Made by a program: the position numbers and the translations under genes
Source: Rhynchonema sp. JSB1_4
Lineage: Eukaryota > Nematoda > Chromadorea > Monhysterida > Xyalidae
Assembly (NCBI GenBank): GCA_030248065.1
Contig: JASAMV010003408.1
Coordinates: forward strand, 1-64,000
Reading direction: 5' to 3'
Length of the DNA stretch: 64,000 nt
Shown: positions 38,696-49,101 of the stretch, in pieces
Position numbering within the stretch: position 1 is the stretch's first letter
Layout of the letters: each line of letters begins with the position of its first letter
The notes under the pieces: model-generated
Databases searched by the model: none
What the model was told of the DNA's origin: nothing
What the model saw: only the letters and a program-made list of their open reading frames with translations

Positions 38696-40325
38696 TTTAT
38701 TTTCTGCGATATCACTCTGATTTGTTCTATTCTGAATGACGTTTCATTTGTGTACAGTCTTGATCGCGTGTTGTTTTTCCTATGAAGCATTCAGATGGAG
38801 CAGCCGGTCAGAAACCTCAAAAGGTCACAAGCCTATCTATAGGTCATGTTTTCCGTCTGGTCGTGCGGCATTGCAAGTTTTGCCAGGCTGCACAACAAAC
38901 AATATCAGCGCTGAGAGACAAACAACTGAAGCAGCGTTGTGTGTAATGCCTCATCGGCTGATGTTTCATAGCGTGGTGCGTGGAACATTTCTGATCTCGC
39001 ATGAACAGCGCAAACCCTTTGTATGGCTAACCCTTATCGAAATTTACTCGTAGTTGTTCCCCTCAAAGTTGGTATATCACCCTATATAGCCAATCGTCTG
39101 CAGAAGCCTCTGAAATTCCTGTAGCAGTATCCACGTGGGTGTAGGTAAGGTGACTGACCTGATAAACTAGGCAAGATTTCTGCCGTTACCTTGAACACAA
39201 CTGCTTCTTTATTACAGTCCCTCCAAAGGTCAACCGTGGGTTGAAATTGGTTATTATTGCAATCTGGGTCGCAAATAATCGGGTACCAAAAAGAGTACAG
39301 GTTTAAAAAATGTTGTTCATTTAGAGGTTCTGTCCAGCATTTGTTAAAACGTTGTGGCAATTGCCGTGCCCAACTTTTCTTGTGCTTTTTTCTTAGTTTG
39401 TTTCGATAATCCTGATGCTGTAACGGCAACTAATATCCGAGGGATTCTGTCTCAAATGTTGTAATAAGGGTTCGGTGATCAATATTAGTACAGCCCGACG
39501 TCTGCGAATGATTAGCTATCAGAAACACAGGGAAGCAACCTTCAACCAGGGTTGGGCAAAAAACGACAGCGTTTTTATTTTAAAAAATGACGTTTTTTTA
39601 AATGTCCGGTGACAACAGCAGTGCACGATGCCGTGTCGGCTGATGTTCCGCAGCGCGGTACGTCAAAACGTTTCTGAACTCGTCTGAACCATGTAAACAC
39701 GCGTTTTTGCGTCTGAATGCTACCGGGATTTAGAAGAGGTCGTCACCCTCAAAGTTGATGCATAATCAAAGCAAACGACGAAAGCCAACGCTGCGCAATT
39801 CGCATTGTGGTGGGCTAAATGTTAAGGAAAAATTCATTTCATGAAAGATACACCCAATTGAATAAAGATTCCACCCAACCCAAACAGACAAGGCGTCGAA
39901 AACAACGCAACGACACGGATATTTGACAGATCTAATTTGAGCAAAGTTTGACTTGATTTGATTTTTTGAAGACAAAGTTTGCAAATACTTGATGAGATTA
40001 ATTGGTTGTTTGATTTGACAACTTTGCTATTTAACACATAGATTTGATGTCTGCAGACAAATTCGAATTATGGTGTCAAATATCAAATTTGTCAAACATT
40101 GCTTGAACTGTGAAAGCAAAAGTGACATTAATATGTGGTACATACGTTGTATCATTATCGAGAGACAACACGGCAATCCACCGCAATCTATTCTACAAGT
40201 AATACATTTAAGCACGGTATACTTTATTTCCCAGAAACGGTTTATTTTTTCACACGTCCCAACAATACCGCGGGGATGAAAATAAAAACTGCAGAACTAT
40301 ACATTACTTGGGTTGTTCGGCAGCC
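38696..40325. other. Intergenic region, repeat fragments
   Basis: No exon is supported. Two diverged copies of one segment of about 70 bp occur near 38940-39010 and 39615-39685 (CGGCTGATGTTTCATAGC against CGGCTGATGTTCCGCAGC). A hAT-type end, CAGGGTTGGGCAAAAAA, lies near 39547 without a visible partner. Confidence 0.45.
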
Positions 40326-40329
40326 TTAA

Positions 40330-41441
40330 AGGGGAAATTGCACATTTCTTTTCGCCCTTCAAACTTTACAAGGGCTTAGATAACAGTTTGGACATCACAA
40401 AAGTCAAATCACTTGTTGCCAATTCTCAGACGTGCAACCACAAGACGCAAATAAAGAGGAACCGCCGGGAAGAAAATTCGCCGCGGACCGGCCTAATTTC
40501 TACCTGCGCATTCAGGGTTTCAAATGGCCCCCACGCCACCTGCTAATTTTTCCGCAGAAAAAAAATTTCCCGTGGTCCCCCCCCCCTTCCCCCCCCCCCC
40601 CAAAAAAAAAAACCAATTTTCTCCCTTCCCCTCTCTCCCCCCCCAGCCCCCCCCCCCCCACCCCCGGCGGGGCGCGCCCAAACTTTATCCCCCCCACACC
40701 CACACCCCCCGCCCACATCCCAACCCTGAATGTGCAGGTAGAAATTCGGCCGGTCCGCGGCAAATTTTCTTCCCGGCGGTTCCTTTTGAACTGCATGTCA
40801 TGGATGCATCTTAGCAAATTCATACTAAATAATTTGAGTTTTGTGATGCAATTTCCCCCACATTCCTAATCGCCCTTCAAACTTTGCAAGTGCTTAGACT
40901 GCAGTCTGGGCATCACAAAACTCAAATTATTTAGTATGAATTTGCTAAGATGCATCCATGACATGCAGTTCAAAAGGAACCGCCGGGAAGAAAATTTGCC
41001 GCGGACCGGCCGAATTTCTACCTGCACATTCAGGGTTTCAAATGGTCTCGACGCGATCTGCTAATGTTTGCGTCAGAACAAAATGTTTCAGCCCGCTCGC
41101 CACACTGGTTGCACGGGCGATGCCGCACGCAATGAAAGAGAATGACGAAAATTTTCGAAATTTCTTTTGCGAGATGTGGCAAGTTGGCTGGTGCACCATG
41201 GAACATTTTGTTCTGACGCAAACATTAGCAGATCGCGTCAAGACCATTTGAAACCCTGAATGCGCAGGTAGAAATTCGGCCGGTCCGCGGCGAATTTTCT
41301 TCCCGGCGGTTCCTCTTTATTTGCATCTTGTGGTTGCACGTCTGAGAATTGGCAACAAGTGATTTGACTTTTGTGATGTCCAAACTGGTATCTAAGCCCT
41401 GGTAAAGTTTGAAGGGCGAAAAGGAATGTGCAATTTCCCCT
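40330..41441. mobile_element. TTAA-flanked multi-palindrome element, piggyBac-type
   Basis: The ends AGGGGAAATTGCACATT and AATGTGCAATTTCCCCT are inverted and flanked by TTAA on both sides (40326-40329 and 41442-41445), the piggyBac target. Inside, a unit of about 100-150 bp containing GGAACCGCCGGGAAGAAAAT occurs four times in alternating orientation (about 40440-40530, 40735-40870, 40880-41045, 41230-41400). A further palindrome lies at 41046-41235. No transposase is encoded, so it is non-autonomous. A very C-rich tract at 40560-40715 may be misassembled. Confidence 0.8.
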
Positions 41442-41445
41442 TTAA

Positions 41446-41904
41446 CACCGCAGTTCGCTCCATATCACGCACACAATTATTATGATGAACATATCCGTGT
41501 CATCTTTTTTTAGGACGCGTGTGTTTTTGTCAAAAATTTTTTTGCCGTCCAATTCATGTAGAACTTCAGCCGCAGGCGGCACACACGCAACAGACGGTGG
41601 CGACGCGAACTCTCAATAATTTGCACAGTTCATCTTTGCACCTTGTTTCGGATGGCAAAAAACGCTGATTATGCAAAGGAATCGGCAAGTTTTTAGTGTA
41701 AACTTTGTCTTTGTCTTGCCGAGACAGGAACGTTGATCATGTTTGCACAACTATAAACAAAAAACCATATTCTTTTAAACGTTCGTACAATGAGTTGAAT
41801 CACTATCCTCCCGAAAACAGCCGCCGGAGTATACTCCTTAACGTTCTGTTGGCGAATTTTTGAGAGCACGATGGTCCAACTGAAAGGCGGCTAGACACTG
41901 AAGC
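41446..41904. other. 5' flank of secreted Thr/Pro-rich gene
   Basis: No exon was seen. The promoter of the gene starting at 41905 should lie here. Confidence 0.4.
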
Positions 41905-44033
41905 ATGACAAGAACTGCCCTGACGATATTCATTTTTGATGTCATCTGCCGACTTGGAGCAGGTTTGCAATCAAATATTTTTGAATATTTGTGTCACTTT
42001 GTATATCTAGGTTTGGCTGTTGGCAACTTGTGCTCGCATAACTTCCAGCCTCGGCCCAACTTTTCACCGGCAACACTGATCTGATGCGGTTTGCATCGCG
42101 CGACGACTATGGCAATCCCGTGTATCGCTCGCTACCAGGTTTGAAATAGAAAAAAACAAAAGTGAAATTGAAACCTGGCCGATAAACTTATAAAACTCCC
42201 CATCAATTTTTGGATCGTGATTCGTCGATATTCGCACCAACCTTCCCGTTCGCTCAAACGTTCACCAACGGCATAATGATCGACACCGGTCAGGACACCC
42301 TGTTCAATCAGTTAGATTTTTAAAATTCCACATTTTCCACTTTTTTCTTGTTTGAATGAAAACCTTTCATCCATTTAGATACACGGACGCGTTCGGTCAC
42401 TATTCGCAACAAACGATGGTCAAAGATAGTCGTGGCCGAATCACAGCCGGTTACGGTCATGTGCTACATCCGTTGAACACATTGAATCTGAATGCGCACC
42501 ACGTGTTCAACACATTGGCTAATGATCCCGTACTGTTCGAAGCCAAAGGTTTCTGCCCGTTGAGGTCCCGGAATTTGTAAACATGAGTAATTAATGGCTA
42601 GCGTGTAGATACAATTCAAGAATTATGTACAATGTGAACCACCCTAGTCACATTATCGAGACCGGGCCATAGTTTCCATCACCTTAAAGCATATCGATGT
42701 TTTAGAGTTCTAATGACGAGCAGATGGGACCAAAATAGCGCTGAAAAATATCATATAGAGAGCTCCACCGCCTAAAACTCTAAAAAATGTCAGACTGTGC
42801 GAAAAACCATCGTAAGCTATAGCCATGATGTTCCATAGTTGTCAATTTTGCAGCTCTGTCGCCCAAATTACCGGTCGCCCGTCTGCCGCTCAATTTCGAT
42901 CCGTTGCGTTGCACGCCACCGATTTGCAATCCGTTTGTTGGCACGGTGGGAGTGGGATTTGGTGTCAAACCCATCCCGGATATCAACACTGATGTCATGT
43001 ACACTCATCAGCTGTTCCCGCGCCATGAGCTGCCAGGTATGAATGGAAGAGAAAATTTGGCAAAAAAATCGACACCCTATGCAGCGGATATTAGTGTGTT
43101 GCACGTTCTTTTCAGGCTTGAGCGAGCTTCCGCCTGATATTCGCAACTTTGTGCCCATTGGTCGACCTCAGTCGATGCGGACGGGCCTGGAGTTTGGATC
43201 GGGCCAAATAGCGATGAACTACGGGCAGCACATGGCGCCTGTTAATCTGTTTTCGCTTCCGTCGACCACAACCACTTCGACAAGTTTGCGTGTTTCGTTG
43301 CAATTCAGATTTTCGTGTGTTCTTCTTGGTCGATCTCAAAACTCAATGATAGGATCGCACCCGACTTGCCTGAGAAGAATCATTTTGCACTTCGCCAGAT
43401 TGCTACTCTAAAGCCCTTTCAGCAGCAACAACAACCACAATGACCACAACGACACCAACACCCACCACGTACATCCCAGTGTACGAACCAACAACAACAA
43501 CGTTGCCCCCGCCAGCCACAACCATTGGGTACGCGCGTGAAACATCTGCAAGCATCCCAGGCCCACCTGCTTCGAGTCCAATTGACTCATCGTATTCTAT
43601 CCAACCACCCCCATCAACTGTGAAGCCAAAGCCAGTCTACGGACGTACTAGGGGCCGGGTTACTAAGTTACCCTATTCTGTCGAATCGGTGCCCACCACC
43701 GTCAAGCCAAACTACAAATCTGCGAGGACCACACGTCCCTACGTTGCCGAATACTACACACCGACGCCCCAGCCGTATGGAAGGTTTCACACGCTGCATC
43801 CGTATAGAAGACGCGATCATCCTCCACCTGAGAAGGAGGAGGAGGAGGAGCAGAACACCCCAGTCGCCAGAAGACCCCAATCGTGGGTGGCAGCAGCACG
43901 AAAGTGGATGTCACGCCGAAATGCGTCCAAGCCCAGATCTCGCCGAAGGAAACGAAAACGCAGACGTCGTCAGAGGCCGAGCCTGAGCTCATCAGTTGAA
44001 CTCCCGGACATTCCAAAACGGTGGAAGCGATGA
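41905..44033 (+). CDS. Secreted Thr/Pro-rich (mucin-like) protein
   Basis: Exons are 41905-41962, 42049-42138, an exon of uncertain start ending at 42310, then 42379-42548, 42854-43036, 43116-43283 and 43423-44033. The first exon encodes a short hydrophobic leader (MTRTALTIFIFDVI). The middle has conserved-looking blocks: NTDLMRFASRDDYGNP, DTGQDTLFNQ, LRCTPPICNPF and VGVGFGVKPIPD. The last 200 residues are a Thr/Pro/Ser-rich domain likely to be O-glycosylated. It ends in a very basic Arg/Lys cluster (SRRRKRKRRRR) and WKR. This suggests an extracellular matrix or cuticle protein with possible furin-type cleavage. I do not recognise the family. Exon 3 has an open frame but no AG acceptor before its conserved part, which is odd. 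Confidence 0.75.
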
Positions 44034-45634
44034 ATTATTTAGGCAGGCCGGGTTGCTGAATTACCACTACCTCTACAAGAACCAGTGAGTCGAAATCGAT
44101 ACGCTAGTATTTTTTCGTCGGAATTAGACAGCGATTTATGTTTGTGCTCGTCGGTGATAAAATGCCGGGTTTCGTACGATAAGAAAGCGAACTGTGTACC
44201 TACTAAATCCCTAATCTGAGCTGTGATATTGCGTTGAATTACCGACTGGCTGCTCAGTAAATTTTTCGCAGTTTCTTCAATGTCAAGGGTTTGTCCAAAA
44301 TTTCTTCGAGACACTAAATAGTTTCTTTTCACAAACCTGAAATTGCAGGTGCTGCATAACTATAAGTATACTTATCATACAATTGTGCATGTCATGCAGG
44401 AAATTGTGATGCGGATGCCGCAGGTCATAATGTACTTGTGCGACACCAAACAGTTTGAAAATGTCTAAGTTTTCCAATTTATTATCCCGTAAATTAATCG
44501 CATCCTAATGGGTTCGGTCGAGAGCGATGTATAATACATGTGGTACATATATACTGTATGTAGTCGGTGTTTGCACCTGGATATGGAAATACTACTAATA
44601 CTACACAGCGGTGTGCGCATATGTATAGGTACATGTATGTAGGAAGGTTAGTGATCTGCGTATTATTATTGGTCGAGGGTCCCTATTTTTTTGCGCGCAC
44701 TGCACGCTTTTCATGCACACGATCTCGTCAAAGACCATATTTGAAAATGGTGCAAACTGCAAGTCATCAGCAAGTTGAACCAAAAAAAGACATGCTGAAA
44801 TCGGTTTCAGCTCGGTTCGGTACCATTGGTTGGCATGTCAGCAATGCGCGGTTTTGCTGACATGCTTGCTGACAAAAGTAAAAAACGAATAGAAGAGAAA
44901 CTAATACACACGCAGATTGTGTATCTTTGTGTCTTTTTAACGATTCCCTCACTTATTTTTTGGCTTTAGCTTAGGCTTTCCCAAACGAGTGGAGGAAAGG
45001 CCTACAAGTGTAAAAGACAAAGTCTTTTCACTCTTTTTCACTCGTCAGCAAGCACGTATCAGTAAAACCTATTCAGACGTGCTATAGCAACGTTATCTCG
45101 CTGATAAAGTTTGTTGACAAAGTTTGCTGACTAGTCTGGTATTGGCTACTCTGCTCCCTGAATGAAAATCACACTTGCGGCTTTGCAGTCTTTGTGCGTG
45201 TCTTTTTCACTGAAGGCAATTTTTGCGCCTTCCTGCATAATTTCCTGTTCCATCGGCCGCTTTGTGACCGAATTAATATTGTGTGCAGAAGAAACGTCGC
45301 TTGGGACCATACAGTACATGCACAGCTGAAAAACTATCGCCACAAAATGTGCAAACATGCGTATTGTGGCGTCGTTTGGCGTAACAGAACCGCGTGCCGA
45401 TTGCTATGCAGCAAATGCATGGCAAAAGAGAAGTGCAGCTTTCTTGCATGGTCCTTGCAGTCTGAGTGTCCGAGTTTAAGTGTCAACATAAACATATATA
45501 TAAAATATCGGCTGTCTCTGTTCAATTCCATGTGTGTTTGGCGTAAAAATATGCTGGTCTATGCGTTCATGTTCATGAGTCACAGTTTTTCACATGGCAC
45601 AATTTTTATGATTCGTCAACATCGCATAAAAATC
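44034..45634. other. Intergenic region
   Basis: No supported exon. A long plus-strand open frame (from 45194) reads into exon 1 of the next GPCR. Its upstream part starts at GTG and looks like untranslated leader rather than protein. Confidence 0.4.
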
Positions 45635-48054
45635 ATGGTGACCAAATCACTTCGGCAACTGCATGATTTGTGGTGCAACCTGGAAACGCACGTGATGCAG
45701 CTGAGTATTGAATTGCAGCGTGCGCTGCTAATCGCACTTTGTTCGGTCGGGTTACTGTCGCTGGTGCTCAATGGCATCATTCTTCTGATGTACAGAAGGT
45801 ATGTAAAGCATGATACATACATACCCGTGTCAAAAACTTTGTTAAAATATTCGTTATCCGCACAAGACGTGTAAGCTGTTGTTTAACTGCGTCACCACTG
45901 GCCATGTATACCAAGCATAAAAATTTAGCTCCTATATTATTTCGAGACCCCTGGTGGATTCACCTGCTGGATTCACCCTAGTGCCCTGGATGACGTGGTG
46001 CAGCGCCCGTCTGTGAACACAGGTCCAAGAGGGCGGCAATCAAAGGCACATTGCGCCTTCAGTGCAGTGCACATAATGTCGCAGATTCGTGACCCTGCGT
46101 CAGCTGCCGGGCATGTTACCGATTGCGGCCCTGGCACTGATCGACCTATCAAACGGTGCAACGGCATTGCTCGGTGCTGGTTACAAACTGTACACGGTGC
46201 TCACACCAAACACCACCGCCGTCTTGCCGTGTTATTTGATGGCCGTGCCACGTTTGGTGTCCATTCATTGGTCAGTTTGTATAGCTGATGAAACATCGCA
46301 CGGAGGTTTTTTGCTTTTGTTCAACGGCATCTGCCATGCGTATACCGTAGCTTTTAAATGTTTACGGTTACCTTGACCTGGCCTGTCACTGGATGGCCAA
46401 AATGGTACCAAACATGTGTTTGGTCGTCAATTTTTATAACGTTATCATGCATGCGCAACGTGTCATGTTTCCAGATTGTCCGTTTCAACTTGTTTTCAAC
46501 GGACGGCGGTGCACCAAGTCATCGTCAGTATGAATGCGTCAGATGGTCGCTTGACTAAAAACACTTACAACCTGGGTTTGTAGTCATTTTGAAAAACAAT
46601 GCTTTTAAGGTCCGTATCGGGCATTCTACTAATTGCCGTTGACCGCGTTTGTGCGCTGCGCTTTGCCACCGTCTACATTCATTGGAATCATCGCTTGATC
46701 ATCGGTCACTTTTTATGGGTCACCCTTTTGTGGTCGATTGTGGCTGTGGGCACAACAGCGTTGTTTGTCGACTTCGATGGTGTGGTCCAATGGTGCAATG
46801 CTGATGAGTTTGTGTCACGGTTGGATATGAGGGGATGCTCTGTCATCTGAGCATTAGACAAACCCAGGGTGTGTTACCTACATGGCCGGAGTTCTAGTCT
46901 AAACCGAAACCCAAGCTGATATACGTCTCTCCACGCGCCCCAGTGATGTGTGGAACTCAATGGAAACCAGCAGAGCTCGTTCACAAGACTGGCGGCCATG
47001 AGCCATTAATTACACTCAGTCCATACCCGCAGTCAAACACTTTCGATGCCCTTGCCCCAGTCCAACCAGCAGATGGTCCTATACGTAAATTACACCGCCG
47101 TTTGTTGGTCCTCAAATGTGGTGTCATCGTCATCAACGTGGTTTGGTTATCATGACCGTTTGTCATCTGTTAGTACATATACAGACAGACACTGTGTGTA
47201 TTAGTATGTATTATGCGTATTACATACTTCCACCCAGCTACCACTTCTACTATCTGGCCGTGTACATGAACGTGATGTTGGTGTCAGTGATCTCGCTGTT
47301 CGCCTGGCTGATCGTGCTGCTCTATCAATATCGCTGTGAACGACGCGCTCGGCGGACGGACAGACCCAGCGCACATCGACTGGTTGAGGACAGGAAACGA
47401 CAGGTGGATGATCAGATTGGAACAAATTGGGTACTTTTTCCAACCCTGAGGCGGAAACCTCATATTTATTCATTGGGGTTATGTCTCGTTGATGGCCATG
47501 TGGACACAATGCTGGAATGGTGTCTGCATCAAACCTCAGACGACCACTCGGAAATGTATGAGTGCAGTGCATCGTTGTGGCGTTGAGTCCAAGAAACTTG
47601 GTCCTGATAACCAAGGAGCTGCTCAAACCAACCGAGACCATTCCGTGCCAAAATGTCTGGCAGCCAACAGAGCCAATGCTTGCTTGAGCTGTGAGCTTTG
47701 GCTGAAGGTGTACGTGCATACTGTAGACAGGCCGAGACGCCGACGTTCGAAACAAAGACCCCGCAATTTGTCGCAACAACACTGTAATGTTTTCCTACCG
47801 ATGTAGAATTATTGCAGTTGCGCGCCACATTCGTTGTGTCATGCGTGCTGTTCGCGTACATCTGTCTGATCGGCGTACCCACCTGGCTGTTCCTGCTGTC
47901 GACTGCGGCCGGTCAGGCGCAGATGCAGAATGTTTCGGCTATCGCCACCTCCGTTGGAATGTTGCTGAATTCGGCAGTTAATTTTTTCATATATTGCTGC
48001 ACACATCGAATGTTTGCATATCATTTGAAGCTGATGTTCACTAAATGTGATTGA
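45635..48054 (+). CDS. Rhodopsin-type GPCR, paralog of the 36-38 kb receptor
   Basis: Exons 45635-45798, 46085-46270, 46610-46819, 47205-47403 and 47818-48054 join in phase to 331 aa. TM1 is IALCSVGLLSLVLNGIILLMY. TM2 begins LPGMLPIAALALIDLSNGAT. TM3 ends AVDRVCALRF (DRY variant DRV). ICL3 is rich in Arg. TM6 is VVSCVLFAYICLIGVP, and TM7 is LLNSAVNFFIYCC, the same signature as the minus-strand GPCR at 36-38 kb. It is likely a neuropeptide or chemosensory receptor; the ligand is unknown. The exon 3/4 junction (donor GTTGGA, acceptor ATTAG) was chosen for phase and is the least certain. Intron 2 contains a decamer variant near 46284 and a copy of the dispersed 45-bp segment near 46509. Confidence 0.82.
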
Positions 48055-48242
48055 CTGAATCGCTTTCGAGTTGATAATCATTGGTTTGACCTTTGAAGGT
48101 TTTTTATATCTGCCACTTTGTGTCTTCACACTTTGTATTGTAGACTATCGAATTTGCGTTTAGCCAAAACACAATAAAATGCTGTGCGAGTGAAAATGAC
48201 CATGACCGGCTACGGAAAACCGCTGAGGATTATGTACACATA

Positions 48243-48610
48243 CAGTCCGTGACGAATTATGTGGACGCTTTTCAACGCCGTTCAAGCGTTGTGCATATAA
48301 GAATGCAGCACACAATCAATAACCGGCTCTAACAGCGAGGCAAAAGTAGCGCGCGCGGCATCAATCGATAATCACAAAAATGGCTACGTACAGCGTATGG
48401 CAGGCCAAAATTTACCCAAATTTGGACAGTGGCTAAATCCTGGCTATGCACATAATTTGTCAACGGTAGACCACAAAGTCCATCCGTTACCTCCAATTAT
48501 AGGATTTTTTCTGAAAAGTCTATATACGCTTGTGGTGCACCCTAATATGCACAACGCTTGCCGCGCGCGCGGCGGCGTTGAAAAGCGTCCACATAATTCG
48601 TCACGGACTG
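48243..48610. mobile_element. Tc1/mariner-like MITE with long inverted ends
   Basis: Ends of about 60 bp (CAGTCCGTGACGAATTATGT at the left, its complement at the right) are inverted. TA dinucleotides flank both sides (48241-48242 and 48611-48612). The interior has no transposase frame. Confidence 0.8.
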
Positions 48611-48665
48611 TATGTAGTTACTGCACTAAATTTAAATTAATTCAAGCCGCGCAACTCAAGAAAAA

Positions 48666-48917
48666 ATGACTAAACTCAATAGTAACCGCGTCGCGAAGGA
48701 AACACAAGGCACACAGACACAACAGATGCAATGGAGCACATCATGTTCCCATCGCGGAATGTTAATTTATGATTGGCCACCGCCAGATGGCCTCGTTCCC
48801 AATGCGAAGCCAAGTGATTACAACAGTGCGTCAGGTGAATGGAACAATGCAACAAAACGCTGGACAGAAATAATAAGATTGAAACCTGAAATTTTACATT
48901 TGGTTCTGTCGGACTAG
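48666..48917 (+). CDS. Possible 83-aa orphan protein
   Basis: An ATG-initiated frame of 83 codons (MTKLNSNRVAKETQ ... WPPPDGLVPNAKP ... LKPEILHLVLSD) lies just after the mariner-like MITE and before the Srsx-like GPCR. Its composition is protein-like and it ends in a clean stop. It has no family match that I know, no signal peptide and no membrane segment. It could be a chance frame. Confidence 0.25.
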   Translation: MTKLNSNRVAKETQGTQTQQMQWSTSCSHRGMLIYDWPPPDGLVPNAKPSDYNSASGEWNNATKRWTEIIRLKPEILHLVLSD

Positions 48918-49101
48918 TGGTCTGGAGTTTACGCCGGCAGCGATTTATATTTTAGATTGTGATTGTCTTTGGGCACAGGCCAGAATCTGGGATTGGCTTT
49001 GCACAAGCCTAAGTCGACGCGAGCTTTGCCCGTCCAGTATTAGCCATTCATTGGACAATTTGTTCTGACACAATTTTTCCTAAGCAGATCAACAACACAA
49101 A

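Noticed and set aside
45194..45634. Upstream extension of the 45.6 kb GPCR reading frame
   Set aside because: It starts at GTG, has no membrane or signal logic before TM1, and has many Met codons. The ATG at 45635 gives a normal N-terminus.
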